Origin: Acanthaster planci
Lineage: Eukaryota; Echinodermata; Asteroidea; Valvatida; Acanthasteridae
Direction of reading: 5' to 3'
DNA: 64,000 bases
Assembly: GCF_001949145.1 (NCBI RefSeq)
Contig: NW_019091378.1
Span: forward strand, 1,000,893 to 1,064,892
In this document: positions 24,001 through 39,000 of the stretch, piece after piece
Numbering within the stretch: the stretch's first letter is position 1
Layout: every line of letters starts with the position of its first letter
Made by a program: the position numbers and the translations under genes
Notes under the pieces: model-generated
Seen by the model: the letters and a program-made list of their open reading frames with translations, nothing else
Databases searched by the model: none
Told to the model about the DNA's origin: nothing

Positions 24001-27000
24001 CAGACCTGCACTGTACCCGGATTTAGAGCTGTAGAGTGTCATTGCAAATACTTTATACCCACATGTACATGTAAGGTAAATTGCGCTTAATGTGCTGGTG
24101 ACACATGTACATGTACAAGTTTGCGCACTATGACGTACATGTATGTACGTGTACGGTGTACATGCTTGATGTTCAGTGAATGCAGTCGATATCACAAACT
24201 AGACTGTGCCCAGAAGACCTTCATTGGCTTTGATTGCACCGATGAGGACTCTCTTTTGTTGTTAGCATCGTGCATGTCATTGGGGCTTGGTAATGGGAAT
24301 TGATTGCGGCTCTGTCACCAGCAAATTTCAATCAGCGAGTTTATTGATGTGGTTTAGGCATTCATACAACATACATGTACCGTAGTTGGAACATGTCACA
24401 GCAGTGTGCATGCCAAACTCATGGAAACCAAAGTTCTTGCTGTTCATGTGACTGAGACTACAGTGTACATGTCTCTTTGAGAAGAGGAAAGTTACAGAAA
24501 CAAGTTCACAAATAAACATCCATTTTAAATTTATCAAGAATAATCCATCAGAAATGATTGGATTATCCAAATCAGTTTCTGTCAAACCACTTGTGCCGTT
24601 TTTGCCCAAATCCTTTGCATGTTGGAGCCCAAATCTCTCACAGTCCTCTGCGAGATGCATCCTCGAATGTCAGGTTATGTCCAAGATGTATTTTCATGAC
24701 TATGGCTGTTACTTTTTCCCATCAATTCATCGTATGAATGTGGAAAGGTCTTACATCAGTGCTAGGGAAAAACACTTGGATATTGCCATCTTTTACATGT
24801 ATATGTACCGTAACCAGTACATGAAAGAGATAACCATGGTTGGGATAGCTACTCTCTTGTTCAAACAAAAAATGTTTAAACAGACATTTAAATCAATATT
24901 TCGTCGTTTACATGTACGGTACATGTTAATGCCATATGCTTTGAATAAAATAAGTTGTCTGTAATGTTTTCAATTCACTGCACAGCCAAAGCCTGAAATG
25001 TTTGCTCACCGCATCGCCCATGTCTGACCAAAAACAATGCTTGAAAATTTTACTGAACATTTACCAAATTAAGCCCAGGTTTCCCTTCGAAGTGTTCACC
25101 AATTACAGTGTGATTAATTTACTAGAGTGGTTTCCCGTGTAAAGAGTGTCCCCAAGACTTGATTGTTGAATAATTTGGCTAGCATTGCGGACGTGGGGAT
25201 TCCTTCTCGCTCTACCCGAGCTTTCATCATTTAAGGACACAGCACGATTATTCAGCCAAATAGCCAGCCTACCAGCCTACTCACCGGTGCAATAACCTTA
25301 TGGGCTTTAATTAATGTCTGAACCCCTCTTTAACAGTTGGATGCCGACAAATTGTGACTCAATCAGCCCCTGATTGGATTGGAAGGTTTTTTCTTTTCTG
25401 TTTCAATATTATTAGGCTGTTGGCACTGCAGGGCGAGAAATCACCGGTTGAGACTGTCAAATTGATTTAGGGATCAGTCTGCTGACAGACAGCAGCATCT
25501 TGGGCACTGTGGAATTACTGAGGATAATGTGGAACTTGAGGGAGGGTAATGCCAACAGTATGCGGTCGCGTGAATAGAGTAGTCCGCTTGCAAGGAAAAA
25601 GTGAAATTTTCAAATCCTGGCATGTAGATTTCTATGTATACTTGTACATGTACATTACATACTGTACATGTACAGTATAGATCTGAGAATTATAATTTTC
25701 AGCATTTCCTTCGCCTTTGACTTTTAAGTGTAGACAAGTAAAATATAATAATGTGCTTAAGATAAATTCTAAGGAGGGTTATAGCTCTTGAATTTGCTTT
25801 TTATTCATTGTAATCAAATTTGCTCATTGGACAACATATGTATGTTTAAAGCAATTTTTATGACAGTTTCAGTAGTTTACATGCAAATTGCACATTTTTA
25901 AGTACAGTTTTAGTTTTTTGGGGGGGTGGGTGGGAGGTCATTGAGTTTTGAAGTGAAAAAATGACTTTCCAAAAATACATGTACATGTACATTACAAAGA
26001 AGAGAATTACCAGTACTTTAATTTTCTAAAATAATTTCCAAAACCTCACATCGAGTAGCTATTACTGCGGGCTACTCATACAGTAAGTAAATTTCAAGGC
26101 CTACGAAAAGTACCCCGAAACCTGAAAACTGACTCAAAGTGACGGCTACATGCATCAAGTTTACTTTTTGGATAGTTTTATCACCCAATGCCTCCCGAAC
26201 ATAACAGTATGATGCCACCCGTCCAAAAGTAACACCCTTACTTACAGCTTTAAGGCGACGGTTTCATTATTGATGTACATGTACATTTGTATTAATGCCA
26301 TGGGAGGGAATAGGGAGGGTACTGGTTGGACTGAGGAATAATATGGTATTTGCTTCAAGCTGAGATGTACATGCACCGGCAAATTTGAGCAATGATTAAG
26401 AAAAGTTAAGGAAAGGAAATAAAGCAAGATCCATTTGTTCTTTCACAGAGTTTACCGTACATTATCATTTTTACAAATGTCCTGATAGAAAATAAGCTTT
26501 AGTGCACATGTACCGGTGTAGTGTGAACAGTGTATACAAATGTTGACACTCTGGATCGAGAAATGAATGTTAAATTGTGCATGCCGAGACGCCCAAGGTT
26601 CTTTTCATGTCATTTCATTCGGTTCGCAGAGCCCTTCACTTGCTCATCCTTCATGTACTGTATGCTGCTGTGTATAAATTCCCCACAATCCAATAAACCT
26701 GCAATTTATCTCCGTACCGTCAATGGCGCTGGCTAATGTGTGCATTTTCTTTCAACTTGTCTTTGAATGCCGCCAGATACCGACGGTACAAATACATGTA
26801 TGGCACACGCATACTTGCTAACATCTGGCATGTCTGCCTAAAAGGTATACCTGTGCCTGCATATCATGAAATTTGTAACCTTGGGGGTAATTTGTCTCAA
26901 TTCCTTCTTGCAGCTTTCCTGTGGCAGTGTCATCAAACTCAAGAGTTTGTCATATTGTGTTTCCAAGCATCGGGATCAGTACTTGAAAGTAGAATCAAGT

Positions 27001-30000
27001 GCAGGATTTGAAATGAAAATTGATTGAATTTCATGGAAGAAGAGATTGAGTAAAAGATATTCAGTATTACTATGCCCATGTACATTTACTTACATGGAGG
27101 TCTAAATATTGACGCATTGAAGTATTTTTGACTTTTTTTGAAATTTTTCCCATCTTGGAATTTGTCTTAATTACATGTATAATGTATCTTCCGCATCATA
27201 GACGTCTATAGGGGTAATTGGCCAACTTGTTCAAAAATTTGTGCTAATGCCTAAACATCTATGATATCACAACATCACTTTTCCAGCAGGTACATACTGG
27301 TACATACAATAGTGATAATGATATTTGCCTTTTTCTCATTCTGTTAAGTGGGAAACTGATCTTGTTCTCAAAACACTAACCAGTTAACTGACACAGTCAA
27401 TAATAAGGTACTACAATACAGAATCTAGTTTGTCTAGAACGATTAACAGAATACAGTATTTATTATTGTATTTAACAGCTTTTCAGTTCACATATTGAAT
27501 GATTGTCTGGCAAAAAGTGCACCACAGCAGTTTCAACATGGGTATTTAGGAACCCCCCCCAAATACACATACATGTACATGTATTTTATGCCTCCTGTTT
27601 ACCTGTCTACAGCACCTAGCCTGTTTGGACAGTGCAACCCTAAATTTAGGGGGGGATCTTGGGAAAACGTGAGATTGGAAATAAAAGAAATATTGGTTTA
27701 TTTTAGTTTGAATGGGGTACTTTTGGGGCAAAAAGATTCAATGGACTTTTAAATTTACATAACTAGTACCCTTTCAACTGTTGCTCATGACTTTTGTAAC
27801 AAATGCCACCTGGTCTCTCTTGCTGTTATTTTCAGCTCTACACTGAATAAATGTAAACAAAAAGTCCCCCAAATTTTCAAATGCTATGTAAATGGAACCA
27901 AACTTTTTTGCCCTTTAATATGTACATAATGCATAGTATGAAGGGTGCACATTGTATCAGCTGACTGCAGAACTGACTTCCCTTTGCTTGGTTAAAATGA
28001 GAAACTCTGATATGCTGGTGGCAGCAGACATGTCGTTCCCTTTCCCACAGTACTGTGCATGCTCAGAACTCCGCACACATGCTCAGAACAATGCGCACGT
28101 GCTCAGAACTGGTAAAGATTACAAGTATGTTTGCCGCCACCAAGCGTCTCAAAATCTCCCGTTGCATCCACACAAACACGGAGGGGAAAATATGACGAAG
28201 AATCAAAAAGATAGGTGCAAGAAGAGAAGTTGACATCTTACCAAATGTCACCAAATTGCATTAACTTGTAAGCAACACTGTATTTTTGTCCTCTTCCGCT
28301 CCAGGGCATCAAACAGCCAGAGTTCTTTGGCTTCATCTGCCGGGAGAAGACGTCCTCATCTAGCTACATGTGTTATGTCTTCAAGTGCCAGTCTGAACCA
28401 GTTGTAAGTACCACACCAATTGTTTTCTCCGTCTGTTTTTAAAACAAATCTCACTATTAAACCGTTGTTTAAAATGATGAATCAAGCTTAAGTTGAAGTT
28501 ACGGCCAACATCAAACATGTTGACCTATCACATGCGCCTTTTCTTTAAACAAAAGTGGATTTAGTCAGTCAAGCTGCGGTGCTGTAAATGAAATCACCAG
28601 CTGTTTCCATTAATAAAAATGATACAGTATGGTGCTTGTGCTAGTAGCTTAAATACAGTTGGTACCCTGTGTAAATTTTTTTTTTGGAGTTAAATTTATT
28701 TTTCCGGGGGCATACCTTGTCTTTTTTCACTTTGTCTGTTGCCTTGGAGTATTTGTTTTATAATTTGAAGGCAGAAATTTGTATCCAGATTAAAAAGACA
28801 ATACACTAGTACACCCTGATAATATGTTTGGGTTTAACTTCTGTCTTAAACTTGTTGGAACGTGGGATGAACACCTGTTATTTGCCCTAAGATTACCCAA
28901 AAAATTTCAGTTGGGTACATACGGTGATAATGGGATTGTTTAAAGTTATTGTTTAGGACTGAGAGTTACCGGTACTGAGGTTGAAAGTTCATTTTCATTA
29001 AGAAAGAAAAACAATACACACACATGGTACACAGCAAGTGCTCGTGACCTCCCACACTTTGTAGTGTACCATTTAAAAAAGTGTCTTAGGGTACATGTAC
29101 TGGTAGGCTATTAAGAAGCCTTAATCCACACACGTGTGTTTGACTCCATCTGGTGAGCATACTGTGCAGAGACTGTCTTTAGGTGGCATAGGCCTGCATC
29201 TACAAGTATATGTGCACAGGTGTCGGTACTGCATTCACTTGGTCTAACATACGGTTTGTGTGGAGGTCCATTGGTTTTCTGGTTTCACCGCAGTTCAGCT
29301 TGACGGTAAGGCAGTGGCTGAGATCATGATTATTTCATGTACGGGTGAGCAATGGAAAGAGCGTACATTGTGCTCTTACTTTACAGATGATGACCCAGTG
29401 TATCTGTTCTCTGACTTTTTTCAGACTTTCCTTCTAAATGTTGGTTCACATACAGTACATGGTTTAAAAATAAACACAGGTGCGATATTGTGACATCAGA
29501 TCAAGCCTCACTTTTCGAAATCACAGTTTCGGTTGAATACATTTTGATATGTGATTTGGCCGCAAACATTTTGTGATGTCCGATTTGCATCTCTGTCGCA
29601 TTCGCCTGAAGCATGAACCAGCTGTTTTGGCCAAACTTCTTTGAACAAGACTAGTTTCACTGCACTAGAAATTTCACCACCAGTACAATTGTGGACAAAA
29701 CTAGTGCTCAGAAAAAGGCGCTATAGGAAAGGGGGGGAACCCTAATTCTGCCATGAATACTATGCTGTCTTGGATCAAAGTAATAATGTGACCGAGGGTG
29801 AACTGTTGCCATAGCAATAGGATTTCACGCAACTGAAGATGCCAGTCACTCAAGGACGGTCATGCCTTGGGACTGGTTCAGTCACTCTGGCTGAAGCTTG
29901 ATCCATCATCAGGACACAATGCCGGTACTTTAATTAATTACAAATGAAATCTCTTTGTAGTAAAGAGGCGTTGATGTGTCTTCTTAAGAATACTTCATAT

Positions 30001-33000
30001 CACTTGAAGCAGAAATGTAGGTTCTGCAAACATGGGAAATTTAGGTTCTCTTAGCACAAGGGAAACTGTATACATGTACATGTATGCACGTGATATGCGA
30101 TGTACATCTGTACCGGTACATCTATACATTTTAGCATGCAACAGTGTACAAAATTGCAGACGCATAGAGTGTACATTGCTATGTATTTATATCACTTGAA
30201 GTGAGAATTGATATTGCATACTGATATTGAAAATGTAAAATCTGGTTCTACGGCAAAACAAATTTGTCCACCAGTTTATGTGTACATTTACATGTGTTAT
30301 CGTACCATTTATGTTTTATTTAGTGTTCACGGCCCGTGCACATGCGTTACGATCAGAAATGAGTTCAGTTGGCTTTTGCCCTTTGTCAGCTTATGAACAT
30401 GTACACGTATTCCTTTGCCTGGCCATGGATGTCTCATGGCTTTTTAGAAGTGAATTGGGAAGTCAGCCAGTAAAATTACATTTGTTGGAGGGTCAAATTG
30501 ATCTCCTGCAGCGAGCGTTTCAGAGAATCACATTTCACAGGCCCCTTTCCTTTTTTTCCCCTTTTTTTGGAAGCCTTGACTTTGGATTAGCGATTAATAG
30601 TGGCTCAATTCCGTCATCAGTCTGCGATGAGCATTGGTCGCATTCCCACAGGGCTTAAAAAGGTTTACTCAATGCTTCCACGATGGCTTCTTGCAGTGGG
30701 CATTACCTGGAAAAGTCGGGCTGAAACTTGGAATCTGTATCCCCCAAACTCTTCATGTTTGTTTTTTTGGGTGAGCCATTCATCCATTTTGATTCTCCAA
30801 GTGTGGTCGCACATACATGTAACAACTTTTTAGGGGGTTGGCAGATTGCATTGCTAAGGAGTCGAGATATTCATTTGCTGGTCTCCATGGAAATCTAGAT
30901 GGCTGCCAGTCAAGGGTACATTATCATTCTGGATGAAGCCTGAAATCATGCATTAACTGTGCTCACCAATAATCAACATATCTTTAAATTGCTCACAAAT
31001 TGATCAGTTTATGAAAATTCCCATTGGTACATCGTATACAATGTACATGTAGCAATGTTAAGCTTTTCAAGATTTCTATCACATCATAAAAACTGGACTC
31101 ATAATTTGAAAACTGGACAGATAATTTGAACAAATAGACAATGCTAACAAATAACTTCCCTTATAGGACTTGATAAGAATTCCCCCTTGTATTCCTCAAG
31201 AAAAGGAATTTTCCAGAATTGGAACGCAGTTGTTACACAAGACATAGCAGACTCAATCATGTCAACCACCATACTTGTAAAACTGTGAGTGTGCCCTCGG
31301 TACTCATGGTGTAGAATTGCAACAGCTTCAGCCCATCTTGCTAACGTTTAACATCGGCCTACATGTACATCGCAGTTTTGATGGACTAAAACTGTTTCCA
31401 TGGGAAATGGTTTCGCGTCAACAATTCCCAGAAAAGTGTGGGGCATGGTTTACTACATTATCAACCTGGTTCAAATGGATTAATGGCCTTTCCAGCTGTC
31501 AGGGTACATGTACTGTGCGTGCACTGTGCATCCATCTTGAGTTACCTGTCCAACTAGCCGGTCTTCCGGAGAAAAACGGTAATTATCGCATAACATCTGT
31601 GAACCTCATACGTGTAGTTCACGTCCACAAATAAGGAAATAGCACAGAACGCCAGCCGCTTTGCACTCAAAAAACAGGCAGCATCAGATGGCAATGAGGA
31701 CTTGATCCATGAAGGTGGCAGATGTCCCAACAAATAAGAAAAATTGCTGGCTCCGGAGATTATGCTGTGGGTACATGTAACAAAATAAAAAAAGGTCATT
31801 CCTCAGAGGAGTCCTCCATTTTCTCTGAAGGGAACAGGCCCAAGCCAGTTTACTTGCTCAGGGGGTGTGAGAACTCAGCTTTTCAGCTGATTTCAGCTTT
31901 TGTGTTTGGATGTTGACCCAGAATTTCAGCTTTTCTGTACACCTGGGTGTACAATTGTATGGGAACTTTTTACATTTCAGCTTCTTACTAGCTGTTTTCA
32001 GCTTTAAGTAGCCATTCACACCTCTGATTACTGCCCTGGATATATTTTTCAACTTTTCCATCTAGAGTCCAGAAAAAGTGACAAAATGTTGTTTATAATT
32101 TGTAACATTGTGTTTTTATTCAAAAACGACATTCTTTGCATGTATGCTTTAATGTGATGTACGGTACATTACAAGTTTAATACGCAACAGTTTGCAGGTT
32201 CCAAAGGGTGTTCGAAAGCATTAGAAAATCGGATGTCCAATTTGCCCGATGTAAAATAATGTTATTCAAGTTGTACGCGTATGTTTTCATAGATGTACTA
32301 AAGTTGTCACCCAAAACTGGGTTGTCAAAAATAGCCTCGTGGTATATCATGCCCAAGAGACATTCAAACACAGCACTGGTTCAAAATCTTGCAGTGACAA
32401 GTAATACATACAAACTTGTACTGCTACATGTATACCGGTTCATAAACAAGACGGCCAATCACAATTTGGATTATTAGGTTGTTAACAGTGCCTGTACATG
32501 TAGAAATGGATCCTGTATAAAAGTGTCATTTTGGAGGGGAGGGGAAAATTCTGCTTTAAAATATGGGGGATCAGCAAGTAAAAAGGGAAGAAGCAGTGCG
32601 TGTTATTTAGACGTAATACAGGACTTAAAAATTGCACCGGTACATGCATGTAAATTTGCACAAGCAGTGAGTGAATTGAGAAAGTAAGGGGGCCTGACAT
32701 TTTGATCCTAGCAGAATCTGTCTTCAAAGCAAATTCAGTGTTTGAAAAGCAGTGTTAGAATGGACACTGTCATGGGGAAGAGCATTTAACGAAGCATAAA
32801 GGAGAGAAGTGTTGTGTGCAAGCTGTGGTCATATAAAGGTACATGCACATGGGATGTACATTGGGAATTTGAACAGATTTAGACATGCGCAAATCCCAGT
32901 TGACTGCCTTCCCACACTTGCGATGGGTCTGCCTTGCAGCACATCACTTAACTGTTTGCGATAAACAAGCCCACTGTGCAGACTTTCAGCCTGGAGCTTC

Positions 33001-36000
33001 GAGGCCATGCATCCATTACGTGCTACCTGCGACATGCGTGCACACACCCACAAGAGAGGGAGAGCTGCAGGGAGGCATAATTCGGCCCGGCCGTCCGCCG
33101 CACAACACAGATGTCAGGCCGCCGCGTCAGCGACCATCCGCCGAAATCCATACTCCAAATTAAATTGCGCTGGCCACTCACAGACAAATCTCGGTTTCCA
33201 AGCCGTACAGAGCAGTGGTACTATTTGATCGTCGTGGGGAAGGAAGGGGAGACAGAGGAAGCAGATGATAACCTTTGAATATCACCGTGCTTAAATTGCA
33301 CTCGAAGGCTCCCAAGCACGTAGGTGTTCCCGCGCTTTCACACCCAATGTACCATTCTGCCAACATTTTTTACTCCCACAGCCTTTATGAAAAGTTTCCA
33401 AATAAGATGAGCGTCTCTGATTTACAGATTGCACTCAAAGAGATTTTCTTTATATTGCTGTAAACTGTATGCTGTGAAATGCTGCACTGCACAGCTTGGC
33501 ACATACAGTATGCGATTATTCTCAATTTCCAGTTGAAATTCCAATAGAGGTTTTGCATGGTAGCCATCTTACAGGGCAGTTCTTTTCTTCCTCAGGGAAA
33601 CCTCCTTTGTGCATACCCTTTGGAACAAAACAACCGGCCTGCAAGATGGCAACCTTGCAAACACTCTATTCACAGATCCATATTCTCAAATGTTCATGTA
33701 AAATGCCCTTGAAGTCAACAAAAGACTAGAATTTTGGTGCAGAGTTGTACGTGTTTTGGAAGTTGACTTCATTGTTTTTTTTACCGGAAACTTAAAAACC
33801 CAAGTGTAAAATGTTGAATCGAATAAAAAAATTGGAACAGCGGTATCAATTTGAAAAAAAAAAGTCATTGATCGAAGATGCATTGATTTAGTGGTGACTG
33901 TTTTGTTAAATTATCCCATAGTTTACAGGTTTGCGCATTATATTAATGCAGTGATTTGACCAAAATCCATCCGCTCTTTGCAAGCGATCAATTTAATGAA
34001 AAGTTTCTTGAATGAATAATGATTTATTCACATTGGCTGAGCCCTTTTACTCATGCCCCAATCCTCACATTGCATCTAAAGCACAAGTAAGCAGGAAATG
34101 GGAGCATTATTGCTGACTGCATGCGTACATGTACATAATAGCAGTGCCGTGACATTATTGATCAATCTGTTGACGTACAGTCTGTGCACGTACATGTAAT
34201 CAATTAAAGGGGTCCAAGGTTTGGCTCAAGCAGTCAGACACAAATACGAGTAGTTGAAACAGTGAGACTTTTTGCTACAGTTTGGACAGTGCCATCTCTG
34301 AACTTGTTATCAAAGTCATGAAGTCTTTGTTGTTTCATTCTTGTTGGGCTTGGCGTGTGTATGTGAATTTGTACTTTATGGGCCTAATTTAAAAAAAAAA
34401 ACACAAGCCAGTGTTTGACTTTGGCCAACTTGTCAAAGCCTTGAAATTGACTCTGGTGGACTTATTTTTAAACCCTGTCATCGATATGTAAATTGACTCG
34501 CCTTCACATGGAAATACATTTTGTTGCCTGAATACACAGGTACCATAATGCAGGTTTTGAACCTTCATTGGTTGAGAGAACTGAGCACATCTTAGGAGCA
34601 TATCTGCCACATCATGCTAGACTTGACTCGAGTCAAGATCTCTGTGACATTTTCGCTTCTGCTTTAGATACATATCGAGACCATGCGCTGTATCTTGCTT
34701 CGCGCCCTCTTGTGTCCACTTATTACTATAAGTTCAGTTCAGAAATCCTGACTTGACGAATCTGTCAACCGTTTGTACACAGCAAATGGGCTCATCTACC
34801 AAAAGTGGTAGCAGCCAATCACATTGCCGGACTTGTTTTTATGTCATTCATTCCTGCATTATGATGAACGAGTCTACAAGTCTGACTACTCTGATTGGTG
34901 GAAATTTCGTATACATTATGCAAGATCATGTCGTTCATATGCAATTATGAATAACTACGTATCACCGACAGGGGGTCCGATTGGCTTATCCATCAAGTCA
35001 GACTTACTGACTGGTGACGTATAACACATGTACAATAAAGGCTATCAAATGAGGGCGCCTTATAAGGGTTATGCGAGCTGCCAGGCCGAGCGTGAGAACC
35101 GTGTAGTGAGTACAGGCTGAAGGGATGGCTGACTAAAGCTTAGCAACGTAAGTCCGACTTGATTCAAGAGTAACATCATGCATACATTTTGTACATGTAC
35201 ACGTAGTTTGTGTGTGATGTGGATGCACAGTCTTATCAGTATCTCAAACATTGGCCTTCAGAATTAGAAAGTGTAGGGATGTCGACATGAAATGTTTGTC
35301 AGTTTTTCAAATGGCTCAAGTGTTTTATCATCCTGCCAATTGTATGTGTGCCTCTCAAATTTATGATTTATAACAGACAGAAAATAAAGCATGGTTTCTG
35401 AAGCAAGACAGTAGTTGCATACTTTGCTGTGGTTCATGGCTGTTTGCTCACCTTTTGGGATAAATGGCACACTCTCAGATACATGTACAAGTCCAAAGCA
35501 GATCACTTGCAGAAGCAGAAGATGTACCAGTACCAATACATACAGGTAGTTTTAAGACCGGCCTGAAGACACACCTTTTTAAACAGCATTTTTAGTTTCT
35601 TAGTGTTGATTTTATTTATGGTACATGTAGGTTATATTTATTTATTTATATTTTGATGTACAGCGCCTGGGAGCTGCTTGATAGATTGGGTGCTTTATAA
35701 ATGTCAATTATTATTATTATTATTAGATTAGGAAACATGGCAAGTGTTGAAAGTGCCAAATCTGAACTGTGATACAGTATGTCGTAAAAGCTTCCCTATT
35801 CTCTAAATTTGGAGTCCATTCTTTTGTGTCCCTGTCACATCTGACTTATGATTTGGTAAGTTCAGGACGCATTCTGTAATTTCCAAGAGTGATGAATTAA
35901 TGCATATTACCTACCAAACAAATAGAAATAGTTTGAAATCAATTTCTGTCATATTTCCGTGTAAAATTACATGCATGGAGGTCAGGGTTAACAGGAACAC

Positions 36001-39000
36001 AAAGATGTCACACTATTGGACCCCAACTTTATAGAATGACCCATAAGCTTTTACAAAATGTGTCTGAGCAGGTTTATGTTCTAATCAGAAACAGCAGAGA
36101 GCCAGTGTCAATCAATATAAAAGGCACTCCACTGAAGCAGTTTACTTACATGCAGTTTCTGCTTTGCAAGAGTTTGCAGAAACAGAAATTACATGTGGCC
36201 CCAGGCGCTGATTGTGTGCTGTGCTGTAAAAGTGCCTGCGACACTACCTGTGCATGCACATGCAAAATTCCATTTATTGCCCACTCCATCAGTGTTTATG
36301 ACAGGCATATAAAATTTGTCCTGGGTGATGAAAATCCAGTAATTCTCTCTGCAGACTGACTCATTTCAGTGTATCAAATTCACCTTCAGCTAGTGGCAAA
36401 TCGTGCATGACATGTACATAGCTATGTTAAGGTTTGGAGTTAGTGTTTGGAAGTGAATGTGTACACATTAAGTTGAAGGACATACGGTGAATTTATGGCA
36501 GCAATTTGCCTTTAAGTTGTTCCAGACCTTAGGCTGAGAGCTTTCAGTACACCTCCTATGCCATTAAAACCCTCCTAGTCTGCAAGGATACATTCTTGAC
36601 ACAGTCTGTGACAGTCGTCCTATCAGCCAAACACAATCAAGTGACATATGGTATGTCTGTGTACTGTACAGGGAGAAGTAGGAAGAATTTTTGACTGTTT
36701 TTGATGGTTATAGTACAAGTAGGGTTAACTGAGTTTCCATGGAAATGATGTGGGGAAATCGGTTTCTTAGTGGGAGAGAGGTCCATTTTTTGGAGAGGGG
36801 GAAAGAACTCTACTACACCATTATTTCTGAGGCACGGTCTTTTCAACCTCATGTCATCCAAGTGCCTCCAAGTGATGTCATCCAGGGTTAAAACCTTAAT
36901 GTTGCAGCTTTCTCTGCAAAAAGGTTGCCAGAAAATTTGGATAGTTTTGCTTTCTGTTTCAGTTGATGACAGGCCAGTGAGCAAAGTTTTTCACTCTAAC
37001 ACTTTCATTGAGCAAATTTGGGTTCCCAATTTTATTTCAATAGAAACTCCATGTGTCTCCCTGTCAATACATCACAAAAGCAGCGCCCTCATTTGTCAGA
37101 AAAGCATTGAAAATGTTAAACATTTCAAAGAGTGCACTTTTCTTGAGAGTAACCAAAAAGAGACATCGGATAGTTTTCTTACATAAAAGAGAAGCAAGAA
37201 GTTACGCTCCCAGTTTGCATCATGAACCCATTTCAGAAGCGCATCATCCTAGGCCGAGACTCACTAGACCATGTAGCGATAAAAGATCTGAAATGGTCGA
37301 GTTGTGTTGTGAGTCGCTAAACCGTGACACAGATGTAAGTATTTCTGCAAAGCTTATATGCAGACTGCTGGTTAGTTGACCAGTTACAGTGGTTTCCAAT
37401 TCTTGTGTCGGCTGTTGAGCAAAACACACTTTAAATCCAGTGGGCAATTCACATGCCAGCCTTTTGTTGTTGGATGCTGATGGAATGCTTGGAATGCGAC
37501 CTGCTTTTCAGCTTAAGGTACGGATCTCACACAGACATTCAGATCAAACCAGGAAGAGATATGGTGATGTCCCACCATGGCATAAATCAGGATTGGAATT
37601 ATTACTGGTTGAATCATGTGTACAAATCTTCAAATCTGTGAGTAAAGTGTAAATTGTGGTGGTAGTTTGGTTTAAAATTCCTATATACAGGTACAGTGTA
37701 GCACAGAACCTGCACAACTGAGAACAGGGAGTGTTCAGATTTCCCAGATGAACTCGCCAGTGTACATGTAGTATTACAAAAATCTATCAGTGTCCTGATA
37801 TCAAGAAAAAAAATTGTCTGTGGTGATTTCACTGATTTGAGAGATTTTGGCCAGATGAAAGCAGGTCTGTCAATTTTAGATTTCTGGTCATTTGTCCTGA
37901 CAGTATGTGTTCTTTGTAATGTAATTTGCCTGTGCTTATGGTGTATACGCATTGAATGTGCATCCAAAAAGCCTCTTCAAGATATAAAGTAAAGTTTCAT
38001 TGTTTTAAGTGGGATACCTCAAGATTCCAGTCTGATTTTTAGGTTATGTACAAAAACTTAGTCAGTGTAGGCCTATGTATGTGCTGGAGGTCTGATAGTA
38101 CAATGTGCTATAGAACATGTGCACGATCAATCAAGTACAGTACATACGAGTACATGCATGTACATGTACAGTACCCATGTAGTGACTAGTGCAGGTCACT
38201 CTGCCTCTTCTGGATATGGTGCACCATAGGCCTATATTGTACATGTACCTCAGCAATTTTGAGTCGTTAAGATTTATTACATTGTACACCACCATGTACA
38301 TGGCTCTCAAACTGTAATTAAGTCAACAATAAAGAAATCTAATTTTGAGCACAACTTTAAATGAAATGAAAATGGAAGTTTTTTGTCATGATTTTAGTGG
38401 GAATTGCATGTTCCTGTACATTGAACATGTTGCAATAGTTTACTGTACATGTACATGTAGGTGAGAAAGTTAAGTCACCAAGTGCACGGTTTAAATTAAC
38501 TTTGTGCCATTTTGTAACCAATTGGAATCTAGGCCCAAAGTAGACCCTGGGAACAAGGATGAAATGTAACCTTTCTAATACGTAATGCTGGAAGTCAGGG
38601 CAATGAACCACTTATGAAATTCTTCAAACACTCAGACGTCAGATTGTTTGTCAGAGATCTTAAATTTTGTGGGAGGATGTCCAAGGAGAGAGATGTTTTG
38701 CAAGTTTTGTGTCCAGGCTGTTGTGCACGAAATTCCCTTCTCCTCTCGGCCTTTCCGTCCGGACGGCAGCTGAATACGATCTGCATCTGAAGTGTCGCCC
38801 ACGTGGTGTTGATTGCATTCCATTAACGGTTCCTCTTGGAGAGGCATCTTTGAGTACCGGGGTTGAGCTGCAGATGGAATAGACAGACGGTGGGGCTGAC
38901 GTCTCCGGTCCTTCTCACCCACCTTGCCAAATTGAATCAGTTGTCTCGCACATCTTGCAACACAGTAGGGACGCGCGCTTTTTGATGTGAAAACCGTCAT

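Larger units (their letters stand above)
19489..28304. other. TBC1D1/4 homologue intron 2 (8.8 kb)
   Basis: I see no supported exon here. The intron is dense in the ACATGT/TGTACA palindrome, often next to ACCGGT (clusters at about 21.4, 23.76, 24.06-24.16, 25.64 and 25.98 kb). A minus-strand stretch at about 20.13-21.05 kb has broken frames with coding-like composition but no recognised homologue. The part at about 24.99-25.58 kb lacks the palindromes and has a more complex composition, so it is a candidate regulatory element. Confidence 0.6.
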
